A DNA stretch of 64,000 bases from Apium graveolens. Taxonomy: Eukaryota > Streptophyta > Magnoliopsida > Apiales > Apiaceae. The position numbers were made by a program, and so were the translations under genes. Under the pieces are notes generated by a model. That model was not told the origin of the DNA and made no database searches. It was given only the letters and a program-made list of their open reading frames with translations. This document shows, piece by piece, positions 32,263 to 44,830 of the stretch. Within the stretch, counting starts at the first letter, position 1. Every line of letters begins with the position of its first letter. The stretch covers positions 47,860,506-47,924,505 of the forward strand of contig NC_133647.1 in the NCBI RefSeq assembly GCF_009905375.1, read 5' to 3'.

Positions 32263-33620
32263 AAAAGGTTGTTCAGTCTGAACATGCGTTTCCTATTGAA
32301 CCGTAGTAGTTTGCACTTCTTGAACTTCATTAAGTTCTATTTTGCTCCCACTGTTTCCTTCAAGGGTAAACTGTTTTTCCAAAAAGGTAGCATGTTTGGA
32401 GACAAATGCCCTATGATCGGTGTAAAAGTAATACCCCAAAGTCTCTTTAGGATATCCAATAAATCTATATTTTATGGATCGAGATTCAGCTTATCAGGGT
32501 CAACTTTCTTGACATGAGCTGGACATCCCCAAATCTTAACGTGTTTAAGACTCGGTTTCCTTTCTTTCCATATCTCATATGGAGTTTGAGGAAAAGATTT
32601 GGAAGACACCTTATTCAGTAAATATGCCGAGGTTTCCAATGCATAACCCCAAAAGAATACTGGAAGATCTGCATAGCCCATCATGGACCGAACCATGTCT
32701 AACAAAGTTCGATTTCTCCTTTCAGATACCCCATTCAACTATGGAATATATGGAGGAGTCCACTGAGAGACTATACCATTTTCTTTGAGATAATCTAGAA
32801 ACTCTCCTTTCAAGTATTCACCACCTCGATATGATCGAAGGATTTTAATATTATGTTTGGTTTTTTTCTCCACTTCATTCTTATAATTCTTTGAACTTTT
32901 CAAAGGCTTCAAACGTGTGTTTCATCAAATACACATATTTGAATCTATATCGATCATCTATAAAAGTAATGAAGTATGAAAATCCACCCATGGCTTGCGT
33001 AGACATTGGTCCACATACATCTGTGTGTACCAATCCTAGCAAATCTGCAGCCCTCTCTCCATGTCCACTAAATGGAGATTTGGTCATTTTACCCAATAGA
33101 CAAGACTCACATGTAGGATATGATTCAAAATGAAAGGGGTCAAGTAACCCTTCCTTATACAATGTCCGCAGTCTATTTTCACTAATATGACCAAGTCTGT
33201 AGTGCCATAAATAGGTAAGATTTTCATCATCCCTTTTTCTTTTATTAGTGTGTTCAATTTGTAGTAAATTATGCTCTACGTCACATACATACAGACCATT
33301 ATTTAAAATACCACTACCTTAAAGAACGTTATCTCTAAGAATTTAACATTTATTATTCTGAATAACAAACAAAAATCCAGCCAAGTCTAATATGGGAATA
33401 AAAATAATATTCTTCACAATCAATGGAACAAATTAACAATTATTTAAAACAATTATCTTGCTCGTAGGCATACGAAAATCAAATGATCCTACATCTTCAA
33501 CAACAACTCTTGCTCCATTTCCCATCGTAGAATTAACTCCTCTTTCTCGAGAGTCCTACTTCTCCTTAGTCCCTGCAACGAATTGAAAATGTCAGAACCA
33601 CAGGAGGTATCTAATACCCA
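32263..33620 (-). pseudogene. Copia A2 protease region and integrase, broken
   Basis: The frame 33162-32881 holds pre-integrase and integrase start (ESCLLGKMTKSPFSGHG, LGLVHTDVCGPM). 32738-32472 holds NGVSERRNRTLLDMVRSMM and WGYALETSAYLLNKV, with a TAG one codon before it. The protease region (33300-33600) has stops at the same places as copy A1, including before FVPLIVKN and GSGILNNG. A one-base insertion near 32880 shifts the frame in both copies. Confidence 0.85.
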
Positions 33621-33629
33621 AGTAGAAAT

Positions 33630-34538
33630 TTAACTTAATGACATATTCATTTCAATCATGAACATACCTGAATCAGAAGTGGCATTCTCACTACCCTTCT
33701 CTTTCTTCAATTTAGCAAGGTAAATCTTGCAGTTCCTCTTCCAGTGCCCCACCTTGTTACAGTGGAAGCAAACAACTTTGCTCTTGGGGTCTTCAGCTTT
33801 TGGTGGAATCGGCTTTTTCCCACCTACTTTCTTCTTCTTCTTGGGAGGGTTCCTCTTCCTTTTCTTAGGATTAGAACCTTCACCAATTAGAAGAACATAA
33901 CTCTTCTTAGAGGGAAAATTTGATTCCGCAGTCTTCAACATGTTGTGGAGTTCAGCCAGGATGACGTCTAGCTTATTCATGTGAAAGTTCACAACAAACT
34001 GTGAAAACAAACCCGGAAGTGATTGCAAGACCAATTCTTGAGTCAGCTCCCCATCCATGGCAAAACCAAGTTGTCCAAGACGTTCAATCAAATTAATCAT
34101 CTTAAGTACATGGTCATTCATAGATGATCCCTCAGACATCCTATAGCCGGACAGCTCCTTCGATATCTCATATCGAGCTATCCTCCCTACCATATCATAC
34201 AACTCTTGTAGATGTGTTAGGATAGTGTGAGCATCCATATGCTCATGCTGCTTCTGTAGCTCAATGTTCATGGAAGCTAGCATGATACATTGAGCAACAT
34301 TTGCATCATATATCCACTTACGATACACAATATGTTCATCATTATGTGCATCGTCAGCAGGTTCAGCAGGCTTAGGTGAGTCAAACACATATTCTAGCTT
34401 CTCAACCCTGAGAAGAATTCTCAAGTTTTGAAGCCAGTCAGCAAAATTAGGACCAGTCAATTTGTGAGCATCTAGTATGCTCCGGAGTGATAGTGCAGAA
34501 GATATAACGTATATAGTACATCTGTAAATGATTAACAC
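33630..34538 (-). CDS. Copia A2 gag, open frame
   Basis: 302 open codons on the minus strand, the unbroken version of 1919-1011. The gag domain starts SLRSILDAHKLTGPNF, followed by ADWLQNLRILLRVEKLEYV. A lysine-rich stretch (KKRKRNPPKKKKKVGG) precedes the zinc knuckle CFHCNKVGHWKRNC. No ATG is in frame near the N-terminus (the first codons of the frame are GTG and TTA), so translation may need an upstream start or a splice: TTTACAG/ATG at about 34524 resembles an acceptor but is in another frame. The C-terminus is close to the protease region. Confidence 0.75.
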   Translation of the reverse strand: MLIIYRCTIYVISSALSLRSILDAHKLTGPNFADWLQNLRILLRVEKLEYVFDSPKPAEPADDAHNDEHIVYRKWIYDANVAQCIMLASMNIELQKQHEHMDAHTILTHLQELYDMVGRIARYEISKELSGYRMSEGSSMNDHVLKMINLIERLGQLGFAMDGELTQELVLQSLPGLFSQFVVNFHMNKLDVILAELHNMLKTAESNFPSKKSYVLLIGEGSNPKKRKRNPPKKKKKVGGKKPIPPKAEDPKSKVVCFHCNKVGHWKRNCKIYLAKLKKEKGSENATSDSGMFMIEMNMSLS

Positions 34539-34539
34539 A

Positions 34540-36150
34540 TAACAACCCTTAGCAAATATTCAATTATATTTCAAAACACTATAAGAATCGGGTCTTTATT
34601 CATAAGTGGCTCCCACTAGTTTATCTAATTTATACAATTCCTTAAGTGAAAAATTAAGCATTCATAATGCTAGTGGGAATATGGATCATATATTTCATCT
34701 TACAACCTCGACTGTAGCACGAAACGACATGTAATGTTCAATAGGCAGACAACTCTTGTTAATTATATCTTATGTTATTCCGTAATAAAAATTGAGCCTC
34801 TTGAATAATTTGAGTCATGGCTGTAGCACGACAAACTCAATATTTTAAGTCAAGTCTAACCCAACATTTTATACAATTGAATCAGTCTCTAACGGCCCAC
34901 GGCTGTAGCACGTAACGACCATTAGATTCTAATTCATTGTACACATCTCTATGCAATAGACAAGTATTTCTTATTTCAAAATCAAATCCCTCGGCTGTAG
35001 CACGAAATGACAATGATTCAAAAATGAGAACTACTTTCTACCATGTTGGAAGGCTATGACCGACACAAGCCCGTTGTGTCATTGGCCAATTAGTACTTGA
35101 TATTATTTAATTTTAGAGGGATTATATTATGTTACAATCATAATCATATTAAAATTAGATTCTTCCTTTTAAATTAAATATTTTAAATCAATAATCGATA
35201 ATTGGATGATTCCCAGATCGGGGGGAGCATTATCAAGAGGCATCACTTAATACCCATTTCTTAGACATCGAAATCCGCTTTTGATAGAATCATCTTTTCT
35301 CTCAATATTGAAAATTAATATTTAATTACGTGTTTCACAAACACAAGAATCTCATGATTGTATTCATAATATTATTATTAAGGCAAGAAACGATTCTTAT
35401 TCTAGATTTTTTAGAGTACGCCTTATTTTGATTTAAGTTCACCTAAATCTATCATCGCATGGTAAACATAGGTATATATCTCATATATAAAAATAAATAA
35501 ATAAACAAGTAAGCATTCAAGTAATATCATGTCACACATTGATATATATAGATGTATGGATTTATTATAGTATTTAAAAGCAATTAAAACAAGCTTTAAA
35601 ACACTTCCGAGAATATAAACAGTTCAAAACTATTATATAAAAATATTTGAAACTCTTGTTGCCTTTATTACCCAAAACAAAAACTGTCGAATGCATTTAT
35701 TATGGTATTAATAATAACTATTATTATTATTATTATCATTATTGGCCTCTTTTGTAACTGTTATTGCATTTATGTCCCAAAAGAAAAACTGACGAATTCA
35801 TTTATTGTAGTATTAATAATAACTATTATTATCAGCATTACAATTACAAGGTCAGCCAACGGATGGAAGCAAATATTAAATTCATATTTATTCACATGCA
35901 TAATTATTTTATGAATTTTAATTAAAATAATTTTAAAAAAATCATAACAAATAATCCGCATATCACAAAATTATGAATAACAATACCTAGATGATCTACA
36001 ATACTTGTAGAACCTAGATCAGTGGCCAAAATCCAACGCAAAAATTATTTCAAATTAATTCATAATTAAATCTAAATAAACTTGAAAAAATCATAATAAT
36101 TCCATAGATGCATAAAAATCTGATTTTTTTATATGAATCTCTATATACAG
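34540..36150 (-). other. Untranslated leader of Copia A2
   Basis: 1.6 kb between primer site and gag, unusually long for Copia. It contains the four hairpin cores (near 34708, 34816, 34898 and 34991), the GATCGGGGGGAG tract near 35218 and the 105-bp duplication near 35650-35850. No credible frame. Confidence 0.7.
34695..35018 (-). repeat. Four spaced hairpins with conserved loop (copy A2)
   Basis: Same arrangement as 2076-2398. In unit 1 the arms are changed on both sides (CATCTTACA with TGTAATG), still pairable with a bulge. Unit 3 is unchanged. Core spacing is about 108, 82 and 93 bp. Confidence 0.6.
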
Positions 36151-36168
36151 AACCTGGTTCTGATGCCA
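36151..36168 (-). other. Primer binding site of Copia A2
   Basis: The minus strand reads TGGCATCAGAACCAGGTT, initiator-Met-like with mismatches, directly inside the LTR. Confidence 0.75.
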
Positions 36169-36169
36169 T

Positions 36170-37751
36170 TGAAGGAATTTACGGATGAGCGGAAGTATGA
36201 TATAACAATTATTCCGTAAAACCATGTATCACATATATAGAAAAAACATATAAAATCAAGGGAGCGGAGGAATCGTAATCATACCTTGAAAAACGAAGCT
36301 TTATAACAATGGATACTAGCAGTTGCTCCTCAGAGTGTGAAGCGCTCTACTAGTATCCACCAAGAATAATTCTTCGATGAATCTTTTATAAAGATGAAGC
36401 TTTTTAAAGTGGTGCCCTTTTCTTTTGAGAGAGAGAGAGAGATGAAGAAGAAGGAGAGAGTGGCAACTAAGTTTTCATAAAAACACAAGTGCATACCAAA
36501 ACCCTTCTCATCTCATTCTTTATATAGGGCTCACTAGGTTTTCATATAATTAATATATCAATATATATTATTATATAAATCCCACACTTTGTCTTATAAA
36601 ATGTTTAAATAATAATTAAAACTATTTTAATCATTATTATTTTTTTAAACTCTTTAGAAAACAACTTGCTCTCTCAAAATACCTTCATCAATAAATTAAT
36701 CTTTTTATGGTATTACCCTGTAAGTTCAACATTAAGCCGATAGTAGAAATAAATAATAAACCTTCTATTTATTATTTATATGAATTCTAAAATTCATTAA
36801 ATATAATTAAATGATTAATTATATTTATTCCACATCGTGAGTGATGCTTCTCAACATATCGCGACTATCCGGATAATATGAATTCACTACTTAGAATACC
36901 AAGAACCTGTCAGTGACTAGTTACCGTATAATGAATTGCTTCTACCCTTACAATATCCTGATTAAATACAAGGCATGGATCTCGTGTCAGGCCTATTAAA
37001 TTTAATAATATGATTTCTTATTCATAATGCAAAGTTCATATTAATGCAAATTAGAAACTCCTTTCTAATTTCATACACTCTGGCTAGAGATTCCAGAACT
37101 CGCATACTAAGAATAACATAGGATATTCTCTTCCTATACTGGAAGGGGTAGATCCTCTATTGACGTTAACTATATCCATAACAAATCCCTATGCCCAGAA
37201 TAGACCTAATGGCTGTCCTTGAGACTAAGGACTAAACCAAAGCACAATTCATTATATATAAGATAACTTTAACGATCTCAAGTCTAAGGACACTTGTACA
37301 ACTATCACTCAGTGAATAACTATTGACACGTGTGTATTCTCCATTAGTTGTCCAACTTATCAAGTCATGTTCAGTGAACTTATTCCCTAATAAGCATCTA
37401 CATACTAGCTATAGTGTCACCACACAAATGCCTATGAGAACAGACATCCTCCTGAAGGGAGCAAGCATACTATGTACCAATCTTTGCGGATTCACTAACT
37501 TCCAATTAGTTATCCTATGATCAGGAACTGTTTAAGTCTAAAGTTATCATCTTCTAGATCTCACTATTATAATCTCATTATAATTCTAGAAGCTTTACTC
37601 TAAATTATGGAATATCTTATTCAAAACACTTTAAATAGATAAAGCCCATAATAAAACCAAAACAAGTCTGTTATTAATATTAATGAAATACAATAAGAAT
37701 ACAAGAAAGTTCTTCCTAACTCATCATACATGATTGGGTTTAGGACAAACA
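36170..37751 (-). repeat. Copia A2 5' LTR, 1582 bp
   Basis: Plus-strand ends are TGAAGGAATTTACGG and GGGTTTAGGACAAACA, so the minus strand begins TGTTTGTCCTAAACCC, a common Copia LTR start. A minus-strand TATA box (TATATAAA, 36519-36526) and a GA microsatellite (36428-36442) lie near the 3' end of the LTR. The partner LTR is outside the window. Confidence 0.85.
36519..36526 (-). promoter_or_regulatory. TATA box in Copia A2 LTR
   Basis: The minus strand reads CCCTATATAAAGAATGAG, about 350 bases before the end of the LTR, a usual place for the Copia promoter. Confidence 0.55.
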
Positions 37752-38174
37752 CTTTCACTTAGTTCTTTTACCATAACTTTGTGTGCTGTAGGAACTTAAT
37801 ATCACATTTTGGAAATTTTAAAAATTTCATAAACTTTTGGGATCCATCCCTTACACAAGTCTGGGTAAAACTAAAACTTGAAAATAATTATCTTATAAAA
37901 CATAAAATCCTAAGCAAGCAAAGCTTCCAGGTGATTTTAAACCTATTTTTCATCTTGACAAATGAACATCTTTCATATTGTACTTATACATAATAGACTT
38001 TCAGGTTTTGAGCGTGCCAAGTTCTTGGGACTTCAAAGTCATCCATAGTCTCCAGCTTGTAGGATCCTCTTTCTTGAACACTTTTGATCTTATATGGCCC
38101 TTCCCAATTTGGGGCAAGCATTCCCTTCTGCCCAACGCCAGAAGCTTCCACCTTACTCAAAACCAAGTCACCTT
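37752..38174 (-). mobile_element. Tat fragment H: integrase C-terminus and 3' region
   Basis: The minus strand at 38170-37984 reads GDLVLSKVEASGVGQKG, LAPNWEGPY and FEVPRTWHAQNLKVYYV, about 85% identical in protein to the end of element B integrase. The following non-coding bases (AAGCTTCCAGGTG, TTTTAAACCTATTT) match B at 24750-24800. It is cut at 38175 by LTR D and at 37751 it abuts Copia A, which may have inserted into it. It is older than B. Confidence 0.85.
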
Positions 38175-40849
38175 TGTGGCGCCCTTCAAACCCGGGTCAA
38201 AAGTTTGGGGTCCACAACAATCACACTCAATATATATACCTGCTTATAACAATAATAAAGATAATAATAATAATAATAATAAGCAGTGACCCTACTTACC
38301 AACATCCACAGATCGTAACAGGTTTAAGTTTGCACACAATCCACACATACACACTTATATTACAACGCCCAAATCCCAACTATTCAAACTTACAACCGAA
38401 TATTAAACATTCTTACAAACTTCCAAACTTAACTATTACAAAAGTCTTCAGCTAGCTTAATCCGCTTAACCTGGAATCCTAGGTCGTGCACTTTGTTAGG
38501 GATCCTCGTTACCAATAGATTCCTTCTTAACTAGAAAAGAAATAAACAGAATCGCACAAATGAGCTTACTAGCTCAGAAAGTCACATTGACAATACAGAG
38601 ATTAAACAATGATCAAGTGAAATGATTTAAGGTATCAAATGTATGGCTAAACAATGATTTAGAATTGGATATTAAATATTCATTTTAAAAACCAAGGTTA
38701 GGTTACTGATCAGTCACGCACTAACCTCGAGCAAGGCACACAACTCTGCTCTAATTAATGGATCCAAGGCACACATTAGCCTAATATGACCATCAATCTG
38801 GTCTGACCACGAATCTGGTCCACATTTAAGAAAACAATCCAATTCGATGATAATAACAGAATAAACAATGTAAAGTAATAAACATAATCATAAACAAAAT
38901 GGAGTGCCAAGTATAATATGGTTCTCAATCTTCACAAGGGAACAACATGACAAATACAAAGATGGACTATCAGCCGGTATAAAGGTTTGAGTGTTTAGCA
39001 ATTTTGGTTCAATGCTTGTTATTTAGTTTGTATGTATTTATGAAGTATCGTATATCTGTGGTTCGAATCTGGGTGTTCAACAATCAATGATTTCATAAAG
39101 AATAAGGCTTATGGCTCAAATATCAATAACCGGAATCAAGGTTTAGGGTTCAATGCTTCAAAGCACTTGCAATATAAAACAAAACTATCAATTATTCGCA
39201 ATATATCTTGAAAAGGTTCATGACACTTGCCTTGTCTTATCTTGCTAACACTTCACTGGCTTTCGATCACTATCTCTTATTCCTTGACTACTTGCTTCCC
39301 TTTCCTACGCCTTGCTTCTTCTGCTCAGACACCACAAGTATCTATCAATACGAATCTCACTTGATTCTATTCGGTATAAGCTTCTATCTACCCTTCGTTT
39401 CACCCAAATCCGATTTACGGTTTGAATTTACGATAAAAATAGTCAAACAATACACGCATACGTATATAACACATCAATCAGTTCACATATAACACATAAC
39501 ACGTAAGATGTTTGATGAAAATACTTTTTCAAAGAAGATTTGATGTTAAAATGATTTTTCGGATATTAATACGAATTTTTAAATATTTTTCAGAATTTAA
39601 ATGGGTCGTTGAATCGTTTTAAAATAATAAACAGGATTCGATTGGTCGAATCTAGCTTTAAAATAATTTTATAATAATTATCGAGCCTTGAAAACATTTT
39701 AAAATAATATTTTAAAGCTCGAAACTATTTTTCAGAATTTTTAAATCAAATAAATAATTAAATCTAATTAAATAATTAATTAACAATTAATTAAATCAAT
39801 TAATCAATTAATTTTTCAATTAATTGACCAATTAACTAATTAAATATTAACTAAAATTAATTAACTAATTAATTTAGATTTATTTTTGAATTGAAAATAA
39901 TTTTTAGAATTAAAATAATATTTTTTAGGATTTTTAATAATTAAAAATGAATTTTTATAATTAAAATCAATAGCAAATATGATTTTTAAATATTTTTAAA
40001 ACAGGAATCCTAAATTTGAAAATTCTGGAAACCTGGGGGACTAAAGTTTATCGATTTTAAACTACAGGGGCCTGTTTGTAATTTTGCAAACCCCTCGTCA
40101 CATCACCAAAAGCTCCAGATTTAATCTATAGAACACAAGGAATTCAACCATGCAATCAAATCACACAGATAACCCTTGAGTTGGTCGGAAAAGCTCGAAG
40201 AAAACTCGCCGGATGGCGTGTTCTTTCCTGCTCCGGCCAGCTCGATTCCGGTATCGTCAGTTGACGAGACCATCACCAATCGACTCCTCTTTTCAAGCTC
40301 TACACAATCATACCAAGCAACCAATCTAATAACCCGCAGAACAGAAACCCCCAATTTCAATTGAAAACATTCATACGGGTTATAAACCCTAATTTTGAAA
40401 TTCGAAATTAAAACACAAATTTCAGCATGTTATTGAACTCCAAATCAGTCATATAATATATCAAAATCATCAGGAAAACAAGCTCTACAACATGCAATCA
40501 TCAAATCATACAAACAACCCCTCGAAAAAATTCATATTTTAAATCAAATTAATTCGAAAATAATTAAAAATATAGAAAATAAACCTTCGATTCTGCAGTT
40601 TTGAAACTTGTTGATTCTGATAGAACACCTCAAGACCTTCGTTTTGAGTACTCTAGCTTTCCAAACAGAGTTCGATAACACCTTCAAAAGTTGGTTTGAT
40701 TCTCGGAAGTTTATATGAAATTAGGGTTTTCTCTGGAAAATTATATAATTAACTGTTTTACAAATGATTTTCTGTATGAAATAAAATTCGGTAAAGGTAA
40801 TTTATATTTACAACATATTGGTACCCCGTTGGATCATACCGGATATAAA
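38175..40849 (-). mobile_element. Element D: partial LTR of a Tekay-like element
   Basis: It starts TGTGGCGCCCTTCAAACCCGGGTC inside fragment H and is interrupted at 40849 by Copia E. The layout matches the LTRs of G: a CCGGGT-type end, AT-rich ATTAATTAA blocks (39740-39960), a GC-rich patch (40140-40300), then a TAGGGTTTTCTCTG segment (40720) and TATTTATATTTAC. A poly(AAT) microsatellite lies at 38245-38280. No internal region or second LTR is in the window. The 79-codon frame on the GC patch is not a recognisable protein. Orientation is inferred from its relatives. Confidence 0.75.
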
Positions 40850-42349
40850 TGTTGGGTTTCGAGCACATAAACGCAACGGAAACAGTAATTAAAAACGTAA
40901 AAAATCAGAATTTTCGAAACCCACCGCAGGATCCATGCGAAAAACATATATTTAATTCGTAGATCAGATTGTTTACCTTAAGAAGCTTTACCAATTGGTT
41001 GACTAATGGAGATCTAAAGCTTTTTCAATCAACACGCATCCCACTCTCAAGGATTGAATGTGTACTAGCACAAACTCGTTTCTTCGTGCTCTCTCCATCT
41101 TCTCCCTTGATGGATAGGGTTTTAGTAAAAGTCTTCCTCTCAAAATCAGCCACACAAGAGATATTAGATAGAGAGTAGAAAAACGAATTATAACTCTTAA
41201 CTAATTAGGAGTTATTATTAATTCAAAATTCCGATTTGTATTATAATTAAGTCTCACTTAATTATTTAAAAATAAATTTCATAATTAATATTAGTAAATT
41301 CGAATATCAATATTTATCTAATTAATTAAGTCATACTTAATTAATATTATAAATAATTCAAATTACTTTAATATAATTTAAATCAAATTTAAATTAAATA
41401 ATCCTTCAAGAATTCTTAGTGTGTGACCCTTTAGGTTATTATTACGTTGGCAACGAATTTTAAATCTAATTTAAAATCGTAAACAATGAGAGGCATTTAG
41501 TAATACATCATTGCTACCCAAGTAATAATAATTGAATCGGTGATCGATTAAACCTTTTGTGAATAATGTACAATGTAATATAATCCCTTTAACCAAATAT
41601 TATAGATTAAACTAGAGGCATGTAATCATCATCATAGTTTAATCCAAGTTTCCTTGCTCAATGAGTAGACTATCATATCAAATCAATATTTGAGCGTGGC
41701 CACGCATTTCATAGTCTAGCTCACACAAGAGGCCAATAATATCACTCCTAAAATAGGAGGATTAAATCCCATCTAGATCATTCATATTTCTCATACGATT
41801 CATAATATACCCAATGTCCACTTTTATCATTACCCGGTCAAGGATAACTTTTAATGGAATCATGTGTATTAATTCTCGTATAAAAATATAATGACTTCAG
41901 GTCTAAGGACCATTAAATCATTATCACTGTGAGAATTACTTATGACACAACAGACATGTAGAATCTCATATTGGGTCTGTCCAGCATCATGTACATATAC
42001 ATCTTCCTGTGTTTTTGACTTTAGTATCACTATACCTATGATCAATGAGATGTGATCATCAGTCAACAAACACACTAGTTTTAATGCATTATTATTGTCC
42101 CTTAATAATAATACTCGACTATGGACCTTTAGGAATATTTATACTATTCTCATAATCTCAATTCTAAGTCACGTACTTAGAGATATAGAATTGCATATCA
42201 TATTCCAAGGACATTTATTAATCTAACATTTATATCATATTAAATTGAGAATTAATAAATTATAAAGAGAATAATCGATAGAACATAAACATTAATAATC
42301 CTAATGTCTTAAACTAAAACATCATAGTGTTTTCTATAGGGCACAAACA
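40850..42349 (-). repeat. Copia E 3' LTR
   Basis: TGTTGGGTTTCGAGCACATA to CTATAGGGCACAAACA. It matches 47895-49212 over its first ~1290 bp. Confidence 0.9.
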
Positions 42350-42367
42350 CTAGCAATCCCCCACTTG
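42350..42367 (-). other. Polypurine tract of Copia E
   Basis: The minus strand reads AAGTGGGGGATTGCTAG directly before the LTR start TGTTTGTGCCC. Confidence 0.75.
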
Positions 42368-42389
42368 CACTAGAGCCAATCACCCATGT

Positions 42390-43900
42390 ATCTAATACTC
42401 ATGGAACTAGTATGACCATCGTACTTCTGCTGCGACAAAGCCTTAGTCAGTTGGTCTACAACACTATCATTACTATGCACTTTACATTTATATCTCCTTA
42501 ATCATTAATCTCATTAATAAGGCGATATTGCCTAAGGACATGCCTAAACAGTCTCTATGGTTGTTTCAAAAAAATATCAATATATTCGGCTTCCATAGAA
42601 TCATCAATGTTCTTGCTGGGAACTATTCAAGCTAACATCAATTATATTTAGACAAAATACAAAACAGACATAAACTCATAATCATCCTTGTCTGTCCAAA
42701 AATTAGGTTCAGAAACTAGTATCAGTGTAACCTTTTACAACCAGTTCCCTATCTTCTCCATACACCAAAAATAAATCTTTAGTCCTCTTTCAGTACTTAA
42801 GAATATTCTTGAAAACTATCAAGTGACCCTCACCTGGATTAGACTGTATCTGATCGTCATGCTCAAAGCATACGAAACATCAAGATAAATACATATCGTT
42901 ATACACAATATAGATCCAATTGCTAACGCAACTGGAACTTTCTAAAACGACCCTTATCATCTAATGATTTATGGGGCAATTATCTTTTGAGATCACTATC
43001 CCATAAGACATCGAAACATATCCTTTCTTTGTCTCTTGCATCATAAAATGATGTAAAACTTTATCAATGTATGTACTCCGACTAGGTCGATTAATCTTTT
43101 CAATCTATCTCTATAGATCTTGATCCCTAATATATAGGTAGCATCGCCTAAGTCTTTCACCGAGAAACTATTTCTCAACCAAGTCTTAACAGCCTGTAGA
43201 GAAGGTATGACATTCCTTATTTGTTATATGTCATCTACATATAATACTAGGAATATTACATAGCTCCCACTAACCTTCTTGCAAATACATGGTTCATCTT
43301 CATTTTGAATAAAGCCAAACTCTTTGACCATTTCATCAAAATGAATATTCATTCTCCTTGAGGCTTGCTTCAATCTATGAATAGATAGAAGTAACTTACA
43401 AATTCTTAGCAAACTTTGGATCGACAAAACCCTCAGGTTGTATCATATATACATCATCTTCAAGGCTCCCATATAAGAAAGCAGTTTTGACATCCATTTG
43501 CCAAATCTCATAATCAAAGTAAGCAACTATTGCTAAAAAAATCCTGATGGACTTTGACCATACTAACCGGTGAAAAAGTCTCATCATAGTCTATACCATG
43601 AATTTGTTTGAAACTTTTTGCCACTAGTCATGTCTTATAGGTCTGTACTTTACCATCCATGTCAGTTTTCTTCTTGAAAACCCACTTGCTCCCTATAGGT
43701 TTTACCCCTTCGAGTGGATCAACTAAAGTCAATAATTTATTTTGATACATGGATTTCATCACGGATTTCTTGGCCTTCAGCCATCTCTCGGATTCTGGAC
43801 TGTTCATAGAATCTTGGTAGGTGAGGCTTATCCTATCCGTAAGCATCAGATCACCATCTTGAGTCAAAAGAAATCCATAATTTCTCGCGGACTCATGGTG
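42390..43900 (-). pseudogene. Copia E reverse transcriptase and RNase H, broken
   Basis: Minus-strand blocks: 43867-43628 (YQDSMNSPESERWLKA, GSKWVFKKKTDMDG), 43587-43396 (FDYEIWQMDVKTAFLYGSL), and 43427-43224 with HRLKQASRRMNIHFDEMVKE and the catalytic LYVDDI. RNase H remains follow: KRTKDLFLVYGEDREL and VKGYTDTSF near 42820-42715, then SMEAEYI near 42590. At least a dozen stops or frameshifts. Confidence 0.85.
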
Positions 43901-43919
43901 AATCCTACTAGATCTACGA

Positions 43920-44830
43920 ATAACCTGTGTTTCCTAAACATGATTAATTTCAACATTTTGATGTACATCCTGATCTTATTCCATCTCTGGTTCAATGTTA
44001 TCATATGGTTCTCGATCTTCATCGAGATATATTATCCTCCCACTGATTTTCTTAGAAAGTAGTTCTCCCTCAAAAAATACAGTGGCCCGAGCAATAAACA
44101 CTTTGTTCTCGAAAGGATTATAAAACTATACCCTAGTCTCACTTGGATATCCCATAAAATAGCATCTATCTAATTTTGGTCCAAGCTTGTCAGAGGCTAA
44201 ATGTTTTACAAACGCTTCACGTCCCCAAATTATCATAAATAACATGCTTTGACATTTATGACTCTATATCTCATACGGAGTATTTTGAACCGCTTTAGTC
44301 GGAACTTGGTTAAGTATATATGAAGCCGTTTCTAGAGCATAACCCTAGAAACTGAATAGAAGATCCGCTTGACTCATCATCGATCGTACTATGTCCAACA
44401 AGGTATGATTTCTCCTCTCAGAATCTCTATTCTTTTGAGGTGTTCCAGAAGGAGTAAGTTATGATACACTATCACACTCCATCAAGAAACTCTTAAAATT
44501 GAGGCTTAAGTATTCTCCTCCATGATCTGATCGTAGAACTTTTATATTTTCCTTTGTTTGCTTTTCTACTTCAACCTTATATTCTTCGAACATTTCAAAA
44601 GAATCAGATTTATTCTTTATAAGAAACACATATCAATATCTACTGAAATCACAAGTAAATGTTATGAAGTAGTATAAGCCACCCCTTGCCATCATACGCA
44701 TTCGACGACATACATCATTATGTATAAGTCATAATCGTTCGGTGGTCTTTCAGCTGATCAGGTAAATGACGCTTTAGTCATTTTTCCAATGAGATAAAGT
44801 TCGCATCTTCCGTATAATTCAAAATCAAAC
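43920..44830 (-). pseudogene. Copia E integrase, broken
   Basis: The minus strand reads GGLYYFITFTCDFSRY near 44680, LRSDHGGEYLS near 44530, TPSGTPQKN then SERRNHTLLDIVRSMMSQADL near 44450-44370, and GYALETASYILNQVPTKAV near 44340-44290. Stops lie between the blocks. Confidence 0.8.

Larger units (their letters stand above)
31133..37751 (-). mobile_element. Copia element A2, 5' part (5' LTR to RNase H)
   Basis: From right to left: a 1582-bp LTR (36170-37751), primer site (36151-36168), a 1.6-kb leader with hairpins, gag (34538-33630), a protease/integrase region with stops, RT (32262-31196) and RNase H, cut at 31132 by element B and resuming at 3587-3433. Its 3' LTR is not where expected: after RNase H the sequence enters a second internal copy (A1). 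Pol carries several lesions, most shared with A1. Confidence 0.9.

Noticed and set aside
38245..38290. AAT microsatellite, and GA/AT runs at 36428 and 5670, as centromeric or satellite DNA
   Set aside because: Short simple repeats inside LTRs; no higher-order array.
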